From Candidatus Bathyarchaeota archaeon (GTDB lineage: Archaea > Thermoproteota > Bathyarchaeia > TCS64): a stretch of 64,000 nucleotides of DNA. Each line of letters begins with the position of its first letter. The first letter of the stretch is position 1. Made by a program: the position numbers and the translations under genes. Below are positions 25,426-34,928 of this stretch, piece after piece. The notes beneath the pieces are model-generated. The model searched no databases. It saw only the letters and a program-made list of their open reading frames with translations, and was not told the origin of the DNA. The DNA lies in contig JAGTRB010000008.1 of assembly GCA_018396865.1 (NCBI GenBank), forward strand, positions 1 through 64,000. Reading direction: 5' to 3'.

Positions 25426-25575
25426 AGATATCTAATTCTTGTGAAGTTTTTATATTCTATGTCATCATATATATTAAATATTCGATTTTCATAATTATGA
25501 TTTTCCTTGATGTTTTGATAAATAATGTTTATATTGTTTGAAATTATCGTATATGTTTGGAAAAATTGATGTGGC

Positions 25576-26334
25576 TTATTCTTTGACGTGTTTCAGTTCC
25601 CTTGCCTCAACCGCTCCCAGATACATCTCCGTCAGCTGTGGATGGTTCAGTAGTTCCTGCGCCGTGCCCTTAAAGGTGAACCTCCCACCTCTCATCATGT
25701 AGGCTATGTCTCCAACCTCAAGGGCCCTCCTAGCCCTCTGCTCCACTAGGACCACCGGGAGGCCCGTGGTATCCGCCATCTCCTTAAGCTTCCTGAGGAC
25801 ATCGTTTACGAGTTTAGGCATAAGGCCTGCGGTGGGCTCATCTACTAGCATGACCTTGGGATCCCTCATGAGGACCATGCTCTCAGCCAGCATCTGGCGC
25901 TCACCCCCGCTCAGGGTTCCAGCCGGCCTCTTCAAGAACCCCTTCAAGACCGGGAATAGGGTGAAGCATAGCTCCAGCTTATCCTCTATCATCTTCTGGT
26001 CGTTTATGGTGTAGGCGGCCATCTTCAGGTTCTCCTCGACGGTCAAACGGCTGAAGATGTTCCCGACCTGGGGCATGTATCCTATCCCCATCTTAGTCCT
26101 CTCGTACGGGGGAACCCTCGTTATATCCTTTCCCTGGAATAATACCTGGCCTGAGTAGACCGTGACGAGGCCCATAATCGCCTTGAGGAGAGTTGTCTTC
26201 CCCACCCCGTTTGGGCCGACAATGACAGTTACCTCCCCCTCTGGAGCCTCGAAGTCTAGGTCGTAGATCACGTGGATCGGGCCGTAGCCCACATTCAACC
26301 CCTTTGTCTCTATTATGTTGCCCATATCACTCAC
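25576..26334 (-). CDS. livF: Branched-chain amino acid-type ABC transporter ATPase LivF
   Basis: A 252-residue ATPase. Walker A is GPNGVGKTT, the signature TLSGGERQMLAE, Walker B VMLVDEPTAGLMP, and the switch His is in VVLVEQRAR-type context (Q in place of H). The family energises uptake of branched-chain amino acids or similar amides with LivG and the LivH/LivM channel. Its start overlaps the livG stop by 8 bases, so the two are coupled. Confidence 0.92.
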   Translation of the reverse strand: MSDMGNIIETKGLNVGYGPIHVIYDLDFEAPEGEVTVIVGPNGVGKTTLLKAIMGLVTVYSGQVLFQGKDITRVPPYERTKMGIGYMPQVGNIFSRLTVEENLKMAAYTINDQKMIEDKLELCFTLFPVLKGFLKRPAGTLSGGERQMLAESMVLMRDPKVMLVDEPTAGLMPKLVNDVLRKLKEMADTTGLPVVLVEQRARRALEVGDIAYMMRGGRFTFKGTAQELLNHPQLTEMYLGAVEARELKHVKE

Positions 26335-27085
26335 CCAGATAGGAGGTCACAACTCTGGGATCTTCAAATACTTCCTCAGCCGTACCCTCGCAGATGATCT
26401 TACCACGGTCCATGGCGAACACCCAGTCTGCGTACTGGGCTGCAACCTCCAATCTATGCTCAATGACGAGGAAGGTTATCCCGAGTTCTTCCCTGAGGCG
26501 TATAACGTGGCTGAATATCTGGTGGCAGAGCTTTGGATCTATGCTTCCAACAGGCTCGTCGAGGAGGATGGTTTCTCCACCGCTCATAAGGGCCCTACCG
26601 ATCTCCAGAAGCTTAAGCTCACCCCCGCTCAGAGTCTTCGCCGGCATCGCCCAGACATGCCTTAGGCCAAGGATCCTAAGGAGCTCCGAGGCCCTCCTAA
26701 CCGCGCTTATCTCGCTCTCCAGCCAGCTGGGCTTGAAGAGGGAGAGGAAGATATTCTCCCCAGCGTTGTCAGGAAGGGCCACAAGCATGTTCTCCAGGGT
26801 GGTCAACCTGAGGAATGGAGAGGCTATCTGGAAGGTCCTCACAAGCCCCAAACGGGCTATCTTGTACATGTCCCATCCTGTTATGTCCTTACCCCTGTAG
26901 TAGATCCGTCCCTCTTCCGGCTTGAAGATCCCTGAAAGGCAGTTGACCAGTGTAGTCTTCCCGCAGCCATTAGGACCCACGAGGAGGTATATGCCCCCCT
27001 CCTTCAGGCTTAGGCTGACCCCGTCGACCGCCGCGAACTTCCCAAAGTACTTCTTAACATTCTCAGTCTTAAGGACCTCGGTCAT
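26327..27085 (-). CDS. livG: Branched-chain amino acid-type ABC transporter ATPase LivG
   Basis: A 252-residue ATPase with Walker A GPNGCGKTT, signature TLSGGELKLLEIG, Walker B TILLDEPVGSIDP and VIEHR. I chose the ATG at 27085 (MTEVLKTENVKKYFGKFAAV) because the domain begins there in homologues and a TATA-like box at 27121-27130 would start transcription at about 27095. An upstream in-frame ATG at 27208 would precede it. First gene of the livG-livF pair. Confidence 0.9.
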   Translation of the reverse strand: MTEVLKTENVKKYFGKFAAVDGVSLSLKEGGIYLLVGPNGCGKTTLVNCLSGIFKPEEGRIYYRGKDITGWDMYKIARLGLVRTFQIASPFLRLTTLENMLVALPDNAGENIFLSLFKPSWLESEISAVRRASELLRILGLRHVWAMPAKTLSGGELKLLEIGRALMSGGETILLDEPVGSIDPKLCHQIFSHVIRLREELGITFLVIEHRLEVAAQYADWVFAMDRGKIICEGTAEEVFEDPRVVTSYLGE

Positions 27086-27120
27086 CTCGATCTTCCACTC
27101 TATAACCATTAAGACTTGGT

Positions 27121-27130
27121 TTAAATATTT
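27121..27130 (-). promoter_or_regulatory. Probable promoter of livG-livF
   Basis: On the minus strand AAATATTTAA, TATA-like, 36 bases ahead of the ATG at 27085. Confidence 0.5.
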
Positions 27131-27823
27131 TCCTTCGAAGGTTCTGAAAAAGCTTGTTTCGCGGGTTAAAGCAATTGCAACCCTCAAAGAATTTCTGAAA
27201 CATTTCAAAATAAAATAATCGCTTATATTATGAAGATGTATCTAGCTTTTTGAAAGATTTTTTATTCCTATTTTAAGCTAATTCTAGGCTATTTTATCCC
27301 ATTCAATAGATAGAAAAGGAATATATCATCGGGCTAATATGAGTTTAAGAAAATTATGAATTTTCAGGTTCGGGCCTGTTGTCATGATAATGTCTAAGGT
27401 ATGTGATTGTAGCTGAAATTCAAGTCTAGATTGAGAAAAACCTATTGAATGGCAAAGACAGTGAGGGAAGATTCATCTCGAAGCTAATTTATAAATAAAA
27501 TTGCAAAATTTTCAGATATTTTTATTAATAAGATTTATAAGGTGTATTGCATGTTTTAAGTATACTTGAGAATGGTTAGATCGTTTTAATCATAAGGGAG
27601 TTAAAGGCTAAAAGGATTAAGGAGCAGGCCACTTTATGGCCTTAACTTTAAATAATCCCATAAGTAGACTTATCACAGTGAAAGACGTGGGACAACGTGT
27701 GAACTATAAGGATTTGTCAAAAATTCATGAAAACATTAACAGAGTATACCCAAACCACCCCGAATAGTCTAAAGATTGAATAGTTTTGAAATGAGCTGAA
27801 AGAAAAAAATGGGTTTTAAGATT
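27131..27823 (-). other. Long AT-rich gap between the solute-binding protein gene and livG
   Basis: No gene, tRNA or clear repeat array seen in about 690 bases. One short perfect hairpin, AGGCCA-CTTTA-TGGCCT (27626-27642), could mark termination after the solute-binding protein gene. The length is unusual because genes of one transporter are normally close together. Confidence 0.35.
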
Positions 27824-29149
27824 CTATCCACCTAGAGCTGGAACTTTTATTCCTTCCTTCGCTAGCACATCCGTTTTCCAAGTTACTTTGCCAGTTGTAC
27901 CATCATAGAGGCCGTAATTGACGTTATCGACCTTACCATCCCCATCTGGGTCTCCATAGCCCCATATATCATAGTTCGAGGCATATCTATCTCCATTCTC
28001 ATCAAGCCTAGTCCATCCGCTGGCCCCAAACATGTTATAAGTAATTGGGTGGATCAGCGGTATGATCACCTTCGGGTCGGTGCTCTGAGATTGAAGAACG
28101 GCATAAGCCAATGTCCAGCCTATGTCATAGGTGCAGGCGGTGTAGTAGTCGAAGGGTTGCTTGACCAAGGCGTAGTAGCGGTCGTAGAGGGCCCTGTACT
28201 TTGGAGACTCGGCGGGAGCTGCTAGGGTGCTGAATATCTTGAGCTTGTTAGCATGAGCCGGAGCGTCATCTATAAGGCGCTGAGTCATGCTCGTCCCGTC
28301 TGAGCCGAACCAGAATAGGCTGTATATCGTTGGGTAGTCCTTGGCCTGGGTTACGATGGTGACTATCTCCTCGAAGCTGATGACCTCGACGGCTACGGCG
28401 TCCTTCCCATACTGGGCCACGGCTGCCTTCGCCTTGTCCTCCATAGTTGCCAGATAGCTGCTGAACTCTGTCACCTCGGCCGCGTACCTCACCCTATCCA
28501 GTATAGTAACACCCCTCTTAGGAAGCTCCTTCTCAAGTATGTTGTATATGCCGTCAGCCCAGGCGTCTCCACGCTGCATGATAATGACCGCCTTTATACC
28601 CCAGCTCTTAAGCATCTCAGCTATAGCTGGAGACTGGACAAGGTCGTTTGGGCACATCCTGAAGAGGTTGTCATCCTTAATCGCCAGTAGTGGGGAGGTT
28701 GAGGAGGGGCTGAAGAGGAGCATGTTGTTCTCGTTAACGTATGAGAGAGCTGCCTGGGCCTGGGAGGACCACCTGCCCCCAATGACTAGGTTTACTCCCA
28801 TCGCCTTATAGGACTGGATCTTCTCTAGGTGTATGGCAGCCTGGCCTTGGGCGTCGTCGATGAGAAAGTCGAAGGACGTATTGTAGCCCAGTTTTTTAGC
28901 GAAATCATTGAGATCTGGTTTGAGTATCTCTGTGGTGAAAGGTTTCAATGTTTCTAGTCCTGTTGTTGAAGCTGCTATATTACCTATCTTTACTACCTTG
29001 CCCTTGAGGGGCTGAACCTCAACGGTTACAGTCTTCTCAACTACCTTCTCGGTAACCTTCGGAGGGGCTGCGTAATATCCGATCCCAGCGCCGATACCCA
29101 GCCCTACTAAAAGCATCACTATGACCGGAACCACAACTCTACGTTCCAA
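27824..29149 (-). CDS. ABC transporter solute-binding protein, branched-chain amino acid/amide type
   Basis: A 441-residue exported protein. One N-terminal membrane helix (VVVPVIVMLLVGLGIGAGIG) without a lipobox cysteine acts as anchor. A Lys/Val/Glu-rich stalk follows, then a two-lobed receptor domain of the LivJ/Peripla_BP_6 class (IQSYKAMGVNLVIGG, LLFSPSSTSPLLA, then IIMQRGDAWADGI). The C-terminus carries DPDGDGKVD, a calcium-loop-like motif. TTG start at 29149. Divergent from livH, with back-to-back promoters in between. The ligand could be Leu/Ile/Val, an amide or urea-like compound; the sequence alone does not decide. Confidence 0.88.
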   Translation of the reverse strand: MERRVVVPVIVMLLVGLGIGAGIGYYAAPPKVTEKVVEKTVTVEVQPLKGKVVKIGNIAASTTGLETLKPFTTEILKPDLNDFAKKLGYNTSFDFLIDDAQGQAAIHLEKIQSYKAMGVNLVIGGRWSSQAQAALSYVNENNMLLFSPSSTSPLLAIKDDNLFRMCPNDLVQSPAIAEMLKSWGIKAVIIMQRGDAWADGIYNILEKELPKRGVTILDRVRYAAEVTEFSSYLATMEDKAKAAVAQYGKDAVAVEVISFEEIVTIVTQAKDYPTIYSLFWFGSDGTSMTQRLIDDAPAHANKLKIFSTLAAPAESPKYRALYDRYYALVKQPFDYYTACTYDIGWTLAYAVLQSQSTDPKVIIPLIHPITYNMFGASGWTRLDENGDRYASNYDIWGYGDPDGDGKVDNVNYGLYDGTTGKVTWKTDVLAKEGIKVPALGG

Positions 29150-29185
29150 AATTCCTCACCAGTATTTTCAGAGCTTATGGGATCA

Positions 29186-29222
29186 TAACTGTATATAAAA
29201 ATTTTGTAAGAAAAGGCTTAAA
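29186..29222. promoter_or_regulatory. Divergent promoters of the solute-binding protein gene and livH-livM
   Basis: Minus strand: TTTTTATATA-type box near 29187-29199, about 40 bases ahead of the TTG at 29149. Plus strand: GGCTTAAATC near 29215, followed by a leader of about 70 bases up to livH. The two transcripts share this 164-base region, so they may be regulated together. Confidence 0.4.
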
Positions 29223-29313
29223 TCTACCTAGGACCATTTCTCAAGAAGATAGCGGCTTAGACCACGCTCGAAAAAGATTAATAGGACTGCCCTATCTTAA
29301 AGGTAGGTTTAAA

Positions 29314-30276
29314 ATGTCAATCCCGCCGCTCTTAATGGCTGCGATAGTCTACGCGTGCCTAATAACAATTCTGAGCATAGGATTCACCTTAACCTATCTA
29401 ACAGCCAAGATACCGAACTTCGCCCATGGGACATATGCTGGCATAGGCATCTACATAAGCTACACAATCTCAAAAATTATGGGCCTCTCCCCCTACATCG
29501 GTTTCCCTATCGCCTTTCTCCTCGGTGGAGGAATAAGTATTGTGATATTTCTATTGGTCATAAATGTCCTCCAGAAACTTGGAGGTGGAGCAATAGTCCT
29601 CACCATCTCGACCCTCGCCATTCAGATATTCCTCACCGCCTCTCTAAACATCTATGCCTTCTGGCTTCGTGAAGCTTATAAGACATATAGTATGGCATTT
29701 ATGCTCAAGGAGTTTGATTTCTATATTGGGGGATACCCAGGAGTCTTCCCGGTAACTTTGATTCTATGCATAGTTACAGTCATCCTCCTCCACTACATGT
29801 TGACTAAGACAAGAATCGGGGTTGCTATGAGGGCGACAGCTGAGGATCCAGAGTTAGCATCGGTTCTTGGGATCAACATATACAGGGTTCAGCTATTCTC
29901 ATGGTTCCTGACTGGTGGGATGGCCTGCCTAGCGGGATCCTTCCTCCCAATGTGGTTCCAGTCCTCTCCAACCACTGGAGCTGCCATTATAACAAGCATC
30001 ATGGCCGGAAGCCTACTAGGCGGATTTGAGAATGTTTATGGAGCCATTGTGGGAGGCTTCGGCGTCGGCTTCTCGGAGATCCTCTTGACCTATTGGCTTC
30101 AGGGAGTCTGGGGAACATGGGTTGGAGAATATAGGCCATTAATTCCTATGTTCTTCCTAATAGCAGTTCTCCTGCTAGAACCTAGGGGCCTCCAGGGGGT
30201 CTATGAACGTTTATCTGCCACTAAGACGGGGGAGAGGCTTATAGGGATGTTCTCAAGGAGTAGAGGTGTGTCATAG
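29314..30276 (+). CDS. livH: Branched-chain amino acid-type ABC transporter permease LivH
   Basis: A 320-residue membrane protein with about eight helices. TLTYLTAKIPNFAHGTYAGI is the family opening, and the EAA-like cytoplasmic loop is RIGVAMRATAEDPELASVLG. It forms the channel with LivM. ATG at 29314. The stop is directly followed by the livM start. Confidence 0.93.
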   Translation: MSIPPLLMAAIVYACLITILSIGFTLTYLTAKIPNFAHGTYAGIGIYISYTISKIMGLSPYIGFPIAFLLGGGISIVIFLLVINVLQKLGGGAIVLTISTLAIQIFLTASLNIYAFWLREAYKTYSMAFMLKEFDFYIGGYPGVFPVTLILCIVTVILLHYMLTKTRIGVAMRATAEDPELASVLGINIYRVQLFSWFLTGGMACLAGSFLPMWFQSSPTTGAAIITSIMAGSLLGGFENVYGAIVGGFGVGFSEILLTYWLQGVWGTWVGEYRPLIPMFFLIAVLLLEPRGLQGVYERLSATKTGERLIGMFSRSRGVS

Positions 30277-31449
30277 ATGATCGAGCTGATAGGCACCTTA
30301 GCAGGGGAGATAACCGGTGAGGCGAGGCTCATCGTTGACATAGCCATGTTCTTCGGCCTCCTCGTCATAGTAGCCATGGCTCTAAACTTTCAGTACGGGA
30401 ACGCTGGAGTCCCCAATATGGGCTGCGCTGTTCAGGTGATAGTGGGTGCATTCACGGTAAGTGCCATAACTATGAGGCTGGCCTTCTGGATAGTCGAGTC
30501 AGCCGGAGTAAAGCTCCTTCCATACTCATCCGACTTCGACTGGGTATACAACAACCAGATCAATGTCCATGTACTGACGAACCCGTACTTGAAGGAGCAT
30601 CCCATGGTTGCCATATCCCTCCTCCTTTTCTCCATGGCAGTAGCCCTCGTCCTCGGAGCCCTCATAGGATGGCTGATGTCCCTCCCAGCCATAAGGCTCA
30701 GGGCAACATACCTCATGATAGTCCTCATCACCATGGCCGATACATCCCAAATATTCGGGAGGAATATGCCTCAGATAAGCGGAGGAACCCTCGGCGTCTT
30801 CGTCCCCAATGTCTTCGCCTGGTATCCGGGGGATAGGGGAGTGATCACCGCCGTAATAACCCTAGCCATAGGCCTTGTCGCCTTCTTCATATTCAGGACG
30901 ATGCTGAACTCTCCATATGGGAGGCTCATGAGGGCCATAAGGGAGAATGAGGTGACAGTGGCAAGCGTAGGGAAGAACGTGGTAGGGATTAGGAGGAACA
31001 TCCTGGTCTTCGCCTCCGGAATAACTGCATTGGCAGGGGTCCTCAACGCCTTCTACTTCTCCTTCGTAGTTGAGGCGAACTATCAGAGGGCATGGTGGAC
31101 CTACTGGCCCTGGCTCATGCTCATTCTGGGAGGGCCGGGAAACAACGCTGGAACCTTCTTAGGCTGCGCTCTTGTGGTCGCGATGAGGAGAATAATAATA
31201 TACTATAAATGGATATTTGACCAATACTTCTTCTTCCCAATCTCCTACTTCGAGGATATCCTTCTAGGCACGTTGCTCATCGTGGTGATGATCTTCAGGC
31301 CAAGCGGTATAATTCCGGAGAAGCTCCTCTACATCCCCGGCGTGCCCTACGGAAGGCTTGTAAGGGAGGAGGTGAAGGTTGACTGGAGAAGGGCCCCTAG
31401 AGCCAGGGCCGCCGGAGAAAAGCCTAGGTGGATGTTCTGGAAGAGATAG
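30277..31449 (+). CDS. livM: Branched-chain amino acid-type ABC transporter permease LivM
   Basis: A 390-residue membrane protein. LVIVAMALNFQYGNAGVPNM is the LivM opening, and the coupling loop reads SPYGRLMRAIRENEVTVASV. It is somewhat longer than usual owing to a periplasmic insert after the second helix and a basic C-terminal tail (DWRRAPRARAAGEKPRW). ATG directly after the livH stop. It pairs with LivH, LivG and LivF. Confidence 0.93.
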   Translation: MIELIGTLAGEITGEARLIVDIAMFFGLLVIVAMALNFQYGNAGVPNMGCAVQVIVGAFTVSAITMRLAFWIVESAGVKLLPYSSDFDWVYNNQINVHVLTNPYLKEHPMVAISLLLFSMAVALVLGALIGWLMSLPAIRLRATYLMIVLITMADTSQIFGRNMPQISGGTLGVFVPNVFAWYPGDRGVITAVITLAIGLVAFFIFRTMLNSPYGRLMRAIRENEVTVASVGKNVVGIRRNILVFASGITALAGVLNAFYFSFVVEANYQRAWWTYWPWLMLILGGPGNNAGTFLGCALVVAMRRIIIYYKWIFDQYFFFPISYFEDILLGTLLIVVMIFRPSGIIPEKLLYIPGVPYGRLVREEVKVDWRRAPRARAAGEKPRWMFWKR

Positions 31450-31464
31450 GGAGGTTGACACCGA

Positions 31465-31587
31465 ATGGATTGGGACCCGATACTATTCTGGGTTATGATA
31501 GCGATATGGATCATAATGCCTACATTCATAGTGATAGAGGAGATAAGAGAAAGAAGAGCCCTAGCAAAGGATAGAGAACTCGAATAA
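31465..31587 (+). CDS. Small single-helix membrane protein next to livM
   Basis: A 40-residue open frame, 15 bases after livM, with the possible ribosome site GGGAGGT about 9 bases ahead of its ATG. One hydrophobic helix ([19 protein letters not shown]) is followed by a charged tail [16 protein letters not shown]. Composition is typical of small membrane subunits. I know of no named family. It may be an accessory of the transporter. The coding potential is inferred from context only. Confidence 0.5.
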   Translation: MDWDPILFWVMIAIWIIMPTFIVIEEIRERRALAKDRELE

Positions 31588-31881
31588 ATTCCGCCGAAAA
31601 TCCTAATTATTTCTTTACCAATTTATTGATGATATAAATTACACATCAAAAATTGATGTTTTAATGAAAAATTCTTTAGACATTTTCAAATATGTATTAA
31701 TTAAAATATTAATCATTTTCTCAAGGAAGGTTCATAATTATATTAGAGGAGGAGGGTTTTAAAAAAAGAAAAAGAATCTAAATCAAAAGTTAAATAAGAT
31801 TGAAAATGTGATCTAACAAGATGTTAGCTTATGTAAAACAGTTTCCGAGGTCTGTAATATTAATGAAAAACTATTATAAAC
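31588..31881. other. AT-rich intergenic region between liv and ATP synthase genes
   Basis: 294 bases, very AT-rich, between the convergent small liv ORF and the end of atpC. Poly-A and poly-T runs could serve as terminators for both sides. No gene seen. Confidence 0.4.
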
Positions 31882-32910
31882 CTATATGTTCGGGATGACT
31901 AGGTATTTTAGTATCTGCTCTGAGGGGATCCTCTGTGCTTTGCCCCAGGCTATGCCAACCAGGTCTCCCTTCTCCACCTCTGAGAAGACCAGGTAGGCCA
32001 TTATGACATTGAAGCCGAAGTCGTTGAGGGAACGCCCCTTTTTAGCAGCCATGTACATCTGCGCCCTTGTCCTTGTCCTTATCAGGGCCACGTCTCCCTC
32101 GTATATTGGGGATAGGATCTCGGAGTATGGGGGCCCAAGGTTGGAGATCGCCGACCTGAGGTCCCTAGACTCCATAACCATCTTGATCTCCTCGATGCCT
32201 ATCTTGAAGGTCGCTGGGAAGAGCTCCTCAAGGGGGGCTGGTAGGGGGAGACCCCTCCTCTTCAACGCCGCGAGGAGGTTCTCCACATCCGTCTCGAGCT
32301 CAACTATCCACCTGACTAGAACCCTGTCCCAGTGTGGAAGGGACTCTAGAGATTTCAGGATCGTGGAGGCGTATATGTGGTTTAGGGCCAGCTCTAGGGG
32401 CCAAACTGCCTCGAGCTTCCTATAGAGCTCCATGCTCTCCATCAGCTTGGAATATGGGGTGCCCCTTAGCATCTCCACAGCCCTCTCCAGGGACTCAGCC
32501 TCTGCGAGGCCCCTGTAACTCCCAGCTAAGTAGGGCTCTATGGGGATGAGGCTCTCCAATATTTGTTCAGGATGCATGTAGCTGTACTTCCCCCTAAGGA
32601 TCCGCTTCAGGTTTAGGACCTCGAATCTGAGGTAGTAGTACGCCCTTAGGAAGTCGGCTATGTTTCCTGGGGCCAGCTCTACCACTCCGGCCATCCTCTC
32701 TATGAACTTCCTGTAGAATATCTTCTCCAGGGCTATGGATGGGTCCCCCCCGGCCTCGGAAGATACGGCCCCATACGGGGTCTCAGATAGGCGTCTTATG
32801 AACCCCTCTAGGGTTTCTGAGAGGGCTAGGCTCCTCATCTGCTCGGGTGTGAGGAGGCTGGATATCAGGGCGTGGCTCCTCACCACAGCGTATTCTAGGC
32901 CCGGGCTCAC
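31882..32910 (-). CDS. atpC: A-type ATP synthase subunit C
   Basis: A 342-residue V-type ATPase C/d subunit that forms the socket between the central stalk and the membrane ring. Mostly helical, with EYAVVRSHALISSLLTPEQM and the C-terminal KAQRIPSEQILKYLVIPNI pattern. Last gene of the ATP synthase operon. Its start overlaps the stop of atpD by 4 bases. Confidence 0.9.
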   Translation of the reverse strand: MSPGLEYAVVRSHALISSLLTPEQMRSLALSETLEGFIRRLSETPYGAVSSEAGGDPSIALEKIFYRKFIERMAGVVELAPGNIADFLRAYYYLRFEVLNLKRILRGKYSYMHPEQILESLIPIEPYLAGSYRGLAEAESLERAVEMLRGTPYSKLMESMELYRKLEAVWPLELALNHIYASTILKSLESLPHWDRVLVRWIVELETDVENLLAALKRRGLPLPAPLEELFPATFKIGIEEIKMVMESRDLRSAISNLGPPYSEILSPIYEGDVALIRTRTRAQMYMAAKKGRSLNDFGFNVIMAYLVFSEVEKGDLVGIAWGKAQRIPSEQILKYLVIPNI

Positions 32911-33527
32911 TCTCTGCGGCGTGCCAGTGCCCCTCCGACGAGCTTCATCTTGACGAGCTCCTCTAGGCTCTCGTCGTCCAGCTTGTCCTGGATGAACCTT
33001 ATTATCTGCCTGTACGCTGGTATGACTATGTTCTCCAGGGCGTTGACCTTCCTGTTCGTCTTACCTAGCTCGTCCGCGATCCTCTCAGCCCTAGCCTCGA
33101 ACTCAGCCAGTCGGACCATATCCTCGAGCACTCCGAGCACCTTCGAGGCTGCGTGGCTGAGGGTTATGTCAAGCTCCCCCCCAATCTCCGGCTTCGCCAA
33201 GATCTTGACGTATGGGTAGCGGACCCCCATGACACTTCTCGGTAGGACCTCGACCTCCAGGGCCTTCCTCACAGACATCGCCTGGCTCCTGACCTCTGTC
33301 GGCCCTATGGAGAGGTAGGCTGCGGTCAGGGCTGAGTAGGCCTCCTTGAGGCTCTGGAGTAGGAGCCTCCTCCTACCCCTGAGGATCTCTAGAGAGGCGC
33401 TAAGCTCCTTTGCTAGGTGGTCACGCTTCAGCTTGAGGAACTCGCATCCCCGCTCTATGAAGCCCATCCTCCTCTTCAGCTCCATCAGGTAGCCCTTCGT
33501 AGGCCTGACCGTCATGAGGGTGGACAA
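32907..33527 (-). CDS. atpD: A-type ATP synthase subunit D
   Basis: A 206-residue central-stalk coiled coil. RPTKGYLMELKRRMGFIERG at the N-terminus and RVNALENIVIPAYRQIIRFI-type motif near the C-terminus (here KVNALENIVIPAYRQI) are diagnostic. It rotates inside the A3B3 head. Three bases after atpB. Confidence 0.95.
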   Translation of the reverse strand: MSTLMTVRPTKGYLMELKRRMGFIERGCEFLKLKRDHLAKELSASLEILRGRRRLLLQSLKEAYSALTAAYLSIGPTEVRSQAMSVRKALEVEVLPRSVMGVRYPYVKILAKPEIGGELDITLSHAASKVLGVLEDMVRLAEFEARAERIADELGKTNRKVNALENIVIPAYRQIIRFIQDKLDDESLEELVKMKLVGGALARRRE

Positions 33528-33530
33528 TGC

Positions 33531-34928
33531 TTACTCCGCTCTCCTGTATCTCGGATGGAACTCCTTTATGTAGGCCTCTCTAACTCGGATAAGGTCCTCC
33601 TCCGGTAGGAGGGCTAGGAGGTCCCAGGCTATGTCTAGGGTCTGCTGTATGGTCCTGTTCTCGTATGGCCCCTGGTTCACGAACCTCTTTTCGAACTGGT
33701 CTGCGAACTCCAGCCATGTCCTCTCCCTCTCACTCAGCCCGACCAGGCCGACGATCCTGACAAGCCCCCTAGCCCTCGTCCCCTCAGCGTATGCCATGTA
33801 GAGCTGGTTAGAGACATCGGCGTGGTCCTTCCTAGTCGTCTTCTCCCCGATCCCGTCCTTCATCAGCCTAGAGAGGCTTGGGAGAACGTTGATGGGTGGA
33901 TATATCCCCCTCAATGCCAGCTCCCTCTGGAGGATTATCTGCCCCTCAGTTATGTACCCTGTAAGGTCTGGGACAGGGTGGGTTATGTCCCCACCGGGCA
34001 TCGTCAATATCGGCATCAGGGTTACAGAACCCTTCTTCCCAACGATCCTACCAGCCCTCTCATATATGGTGGCGAGGTCGCTGTATAGGTATCCTGGATA
34101 CCCCTTACGGGTTGGGATCTCCTCCCTAGCTATGGAGATGCTCCTGAGGGCCTCGGCGTAGTTGGTCATATCCGTCATTATGGTGAGAACATGCATGTCG
34201 AGGTCGAAGGCAAGATACTCGGCTATGGTCTGGGCGATCCTCGGAGTTACAATCCTCTCTATCGGGGGGTCATCAGCCAAGTTCAGGATCATCACGGCCT
34301 TGTTAAGGGCCCCAGTCTTCTCGAACTCCTCCCTGAAGAACTCAGCCTCCTCGTTCTTTATCCCCATCGCTGCGAAGACTATGGCGAACTCCTCCTCCTT
34401 GCCGGGGATTGTGGCCTGCCTGGCTATCTGGGCGGCAAGTTGGTTATGCGGAAGGCCAGACTCGCTGAATATCGGGAGCTTCTGCCCCCTGACGAGGCTG
34501 TTCATCCCATCTATGGCTGAGATGCCCGTCTGGATGAACTCGCTCGGAACATCCCTCGCAGCGGGGTTTATGACACCCCCATGGACGTCCCTCATATCGG
34601 TGCTGAGGGGTCTAGGCATCCCGTCGAGGGGCCTGAAGCTTCCGCTGAAGACCCGGCCGATGAGCTCATCCGATACAGGTATCCTCAAGGCCTCACCTGT
34701 GAACCTCACCCCCACGTTCAGGTCCATGCCGCTCGTCTCACCGAAGACCTGTAACATGGCCCAGTCCCTTGAGACATCAAGAACAGTGCCCAGAACCTCA
34801 TCGCCGGACGGGGTGGTTATCCTCACCACCTCGTCATAGGCCACGTCCCTAATCCCCTCGACGAAGAGGAGGGGGCCCTTTATCTCCGTCGTCGTCTTAT
34901 AGACAAGGCCAGCCTCTTCAAGCCTCAT
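33531..34928 (-). CDS. atpB: A-type ATP synthase subunit B
   Basis: A 465-residue regulatory subunit of the A3B3 head. It has the degenerate nucleotide site [16 protein letters not shown] and conserved [15 protein letters not shown]-type text (here [15 protein letters not shown]), plus [20 protein letters not shown] and [20 protein letters not shown]. Length is normal. ATG at 34928 overlaps the atpA stop by 4 bases. Confidence 0.97.
   Translation of the reverse strand: MRLEEAGLVYKTTTEIKGPLLFVEGIRDVAYDEVVRITTPSGDEVLGTVLDVSRDWAMLQVFGETSGMDLNVGVRFTGEALRIPVSDELIGRVFSGSFRPLDGMPRPLSTDMRDVHGGVINPAARDVPSEFIQTGISAIDGMNSLVRGQKLPIFSESGLPHNQLAAQIARQATIPGKEEEFAIVFAAMGIKNEEAEFFREEFEKTGALNKAVMILNLADDPPIERIVTPRIAQTIAEYLAFDLDMHVLTIMTDMTNYAEALRSISIAREEIPTRKGYPGYLYSDLATIYERAGRIVGKKGSVTLMPILTMPGGDITHPVPDLTGYITEGQIILQRELALRGIYPPINVLPSLSRLMKDGIGEKTTRKDHADVSNQLYMAYAEGTRARGLVRIVGLVGLSERERTWLEFADQFEKRFVNQGPYENRTIQQTLDIAWDLLALLPEEDLIRVREAYIKEFHPRYRRAE

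Noticed and set aside
27626-27642. Hairpin AGGCCA-CTTTA-TGGCCT as a strong terminator or repeat unit
   Set aside because: Single short copy, 180 bases past the stop and without a T-tract; too weak to call on its own.
34162-34839. 225-residue open frame opposite atpB
   Set aside because: Shadow of a highly conserved ATPase subunit; no recognisable domain.
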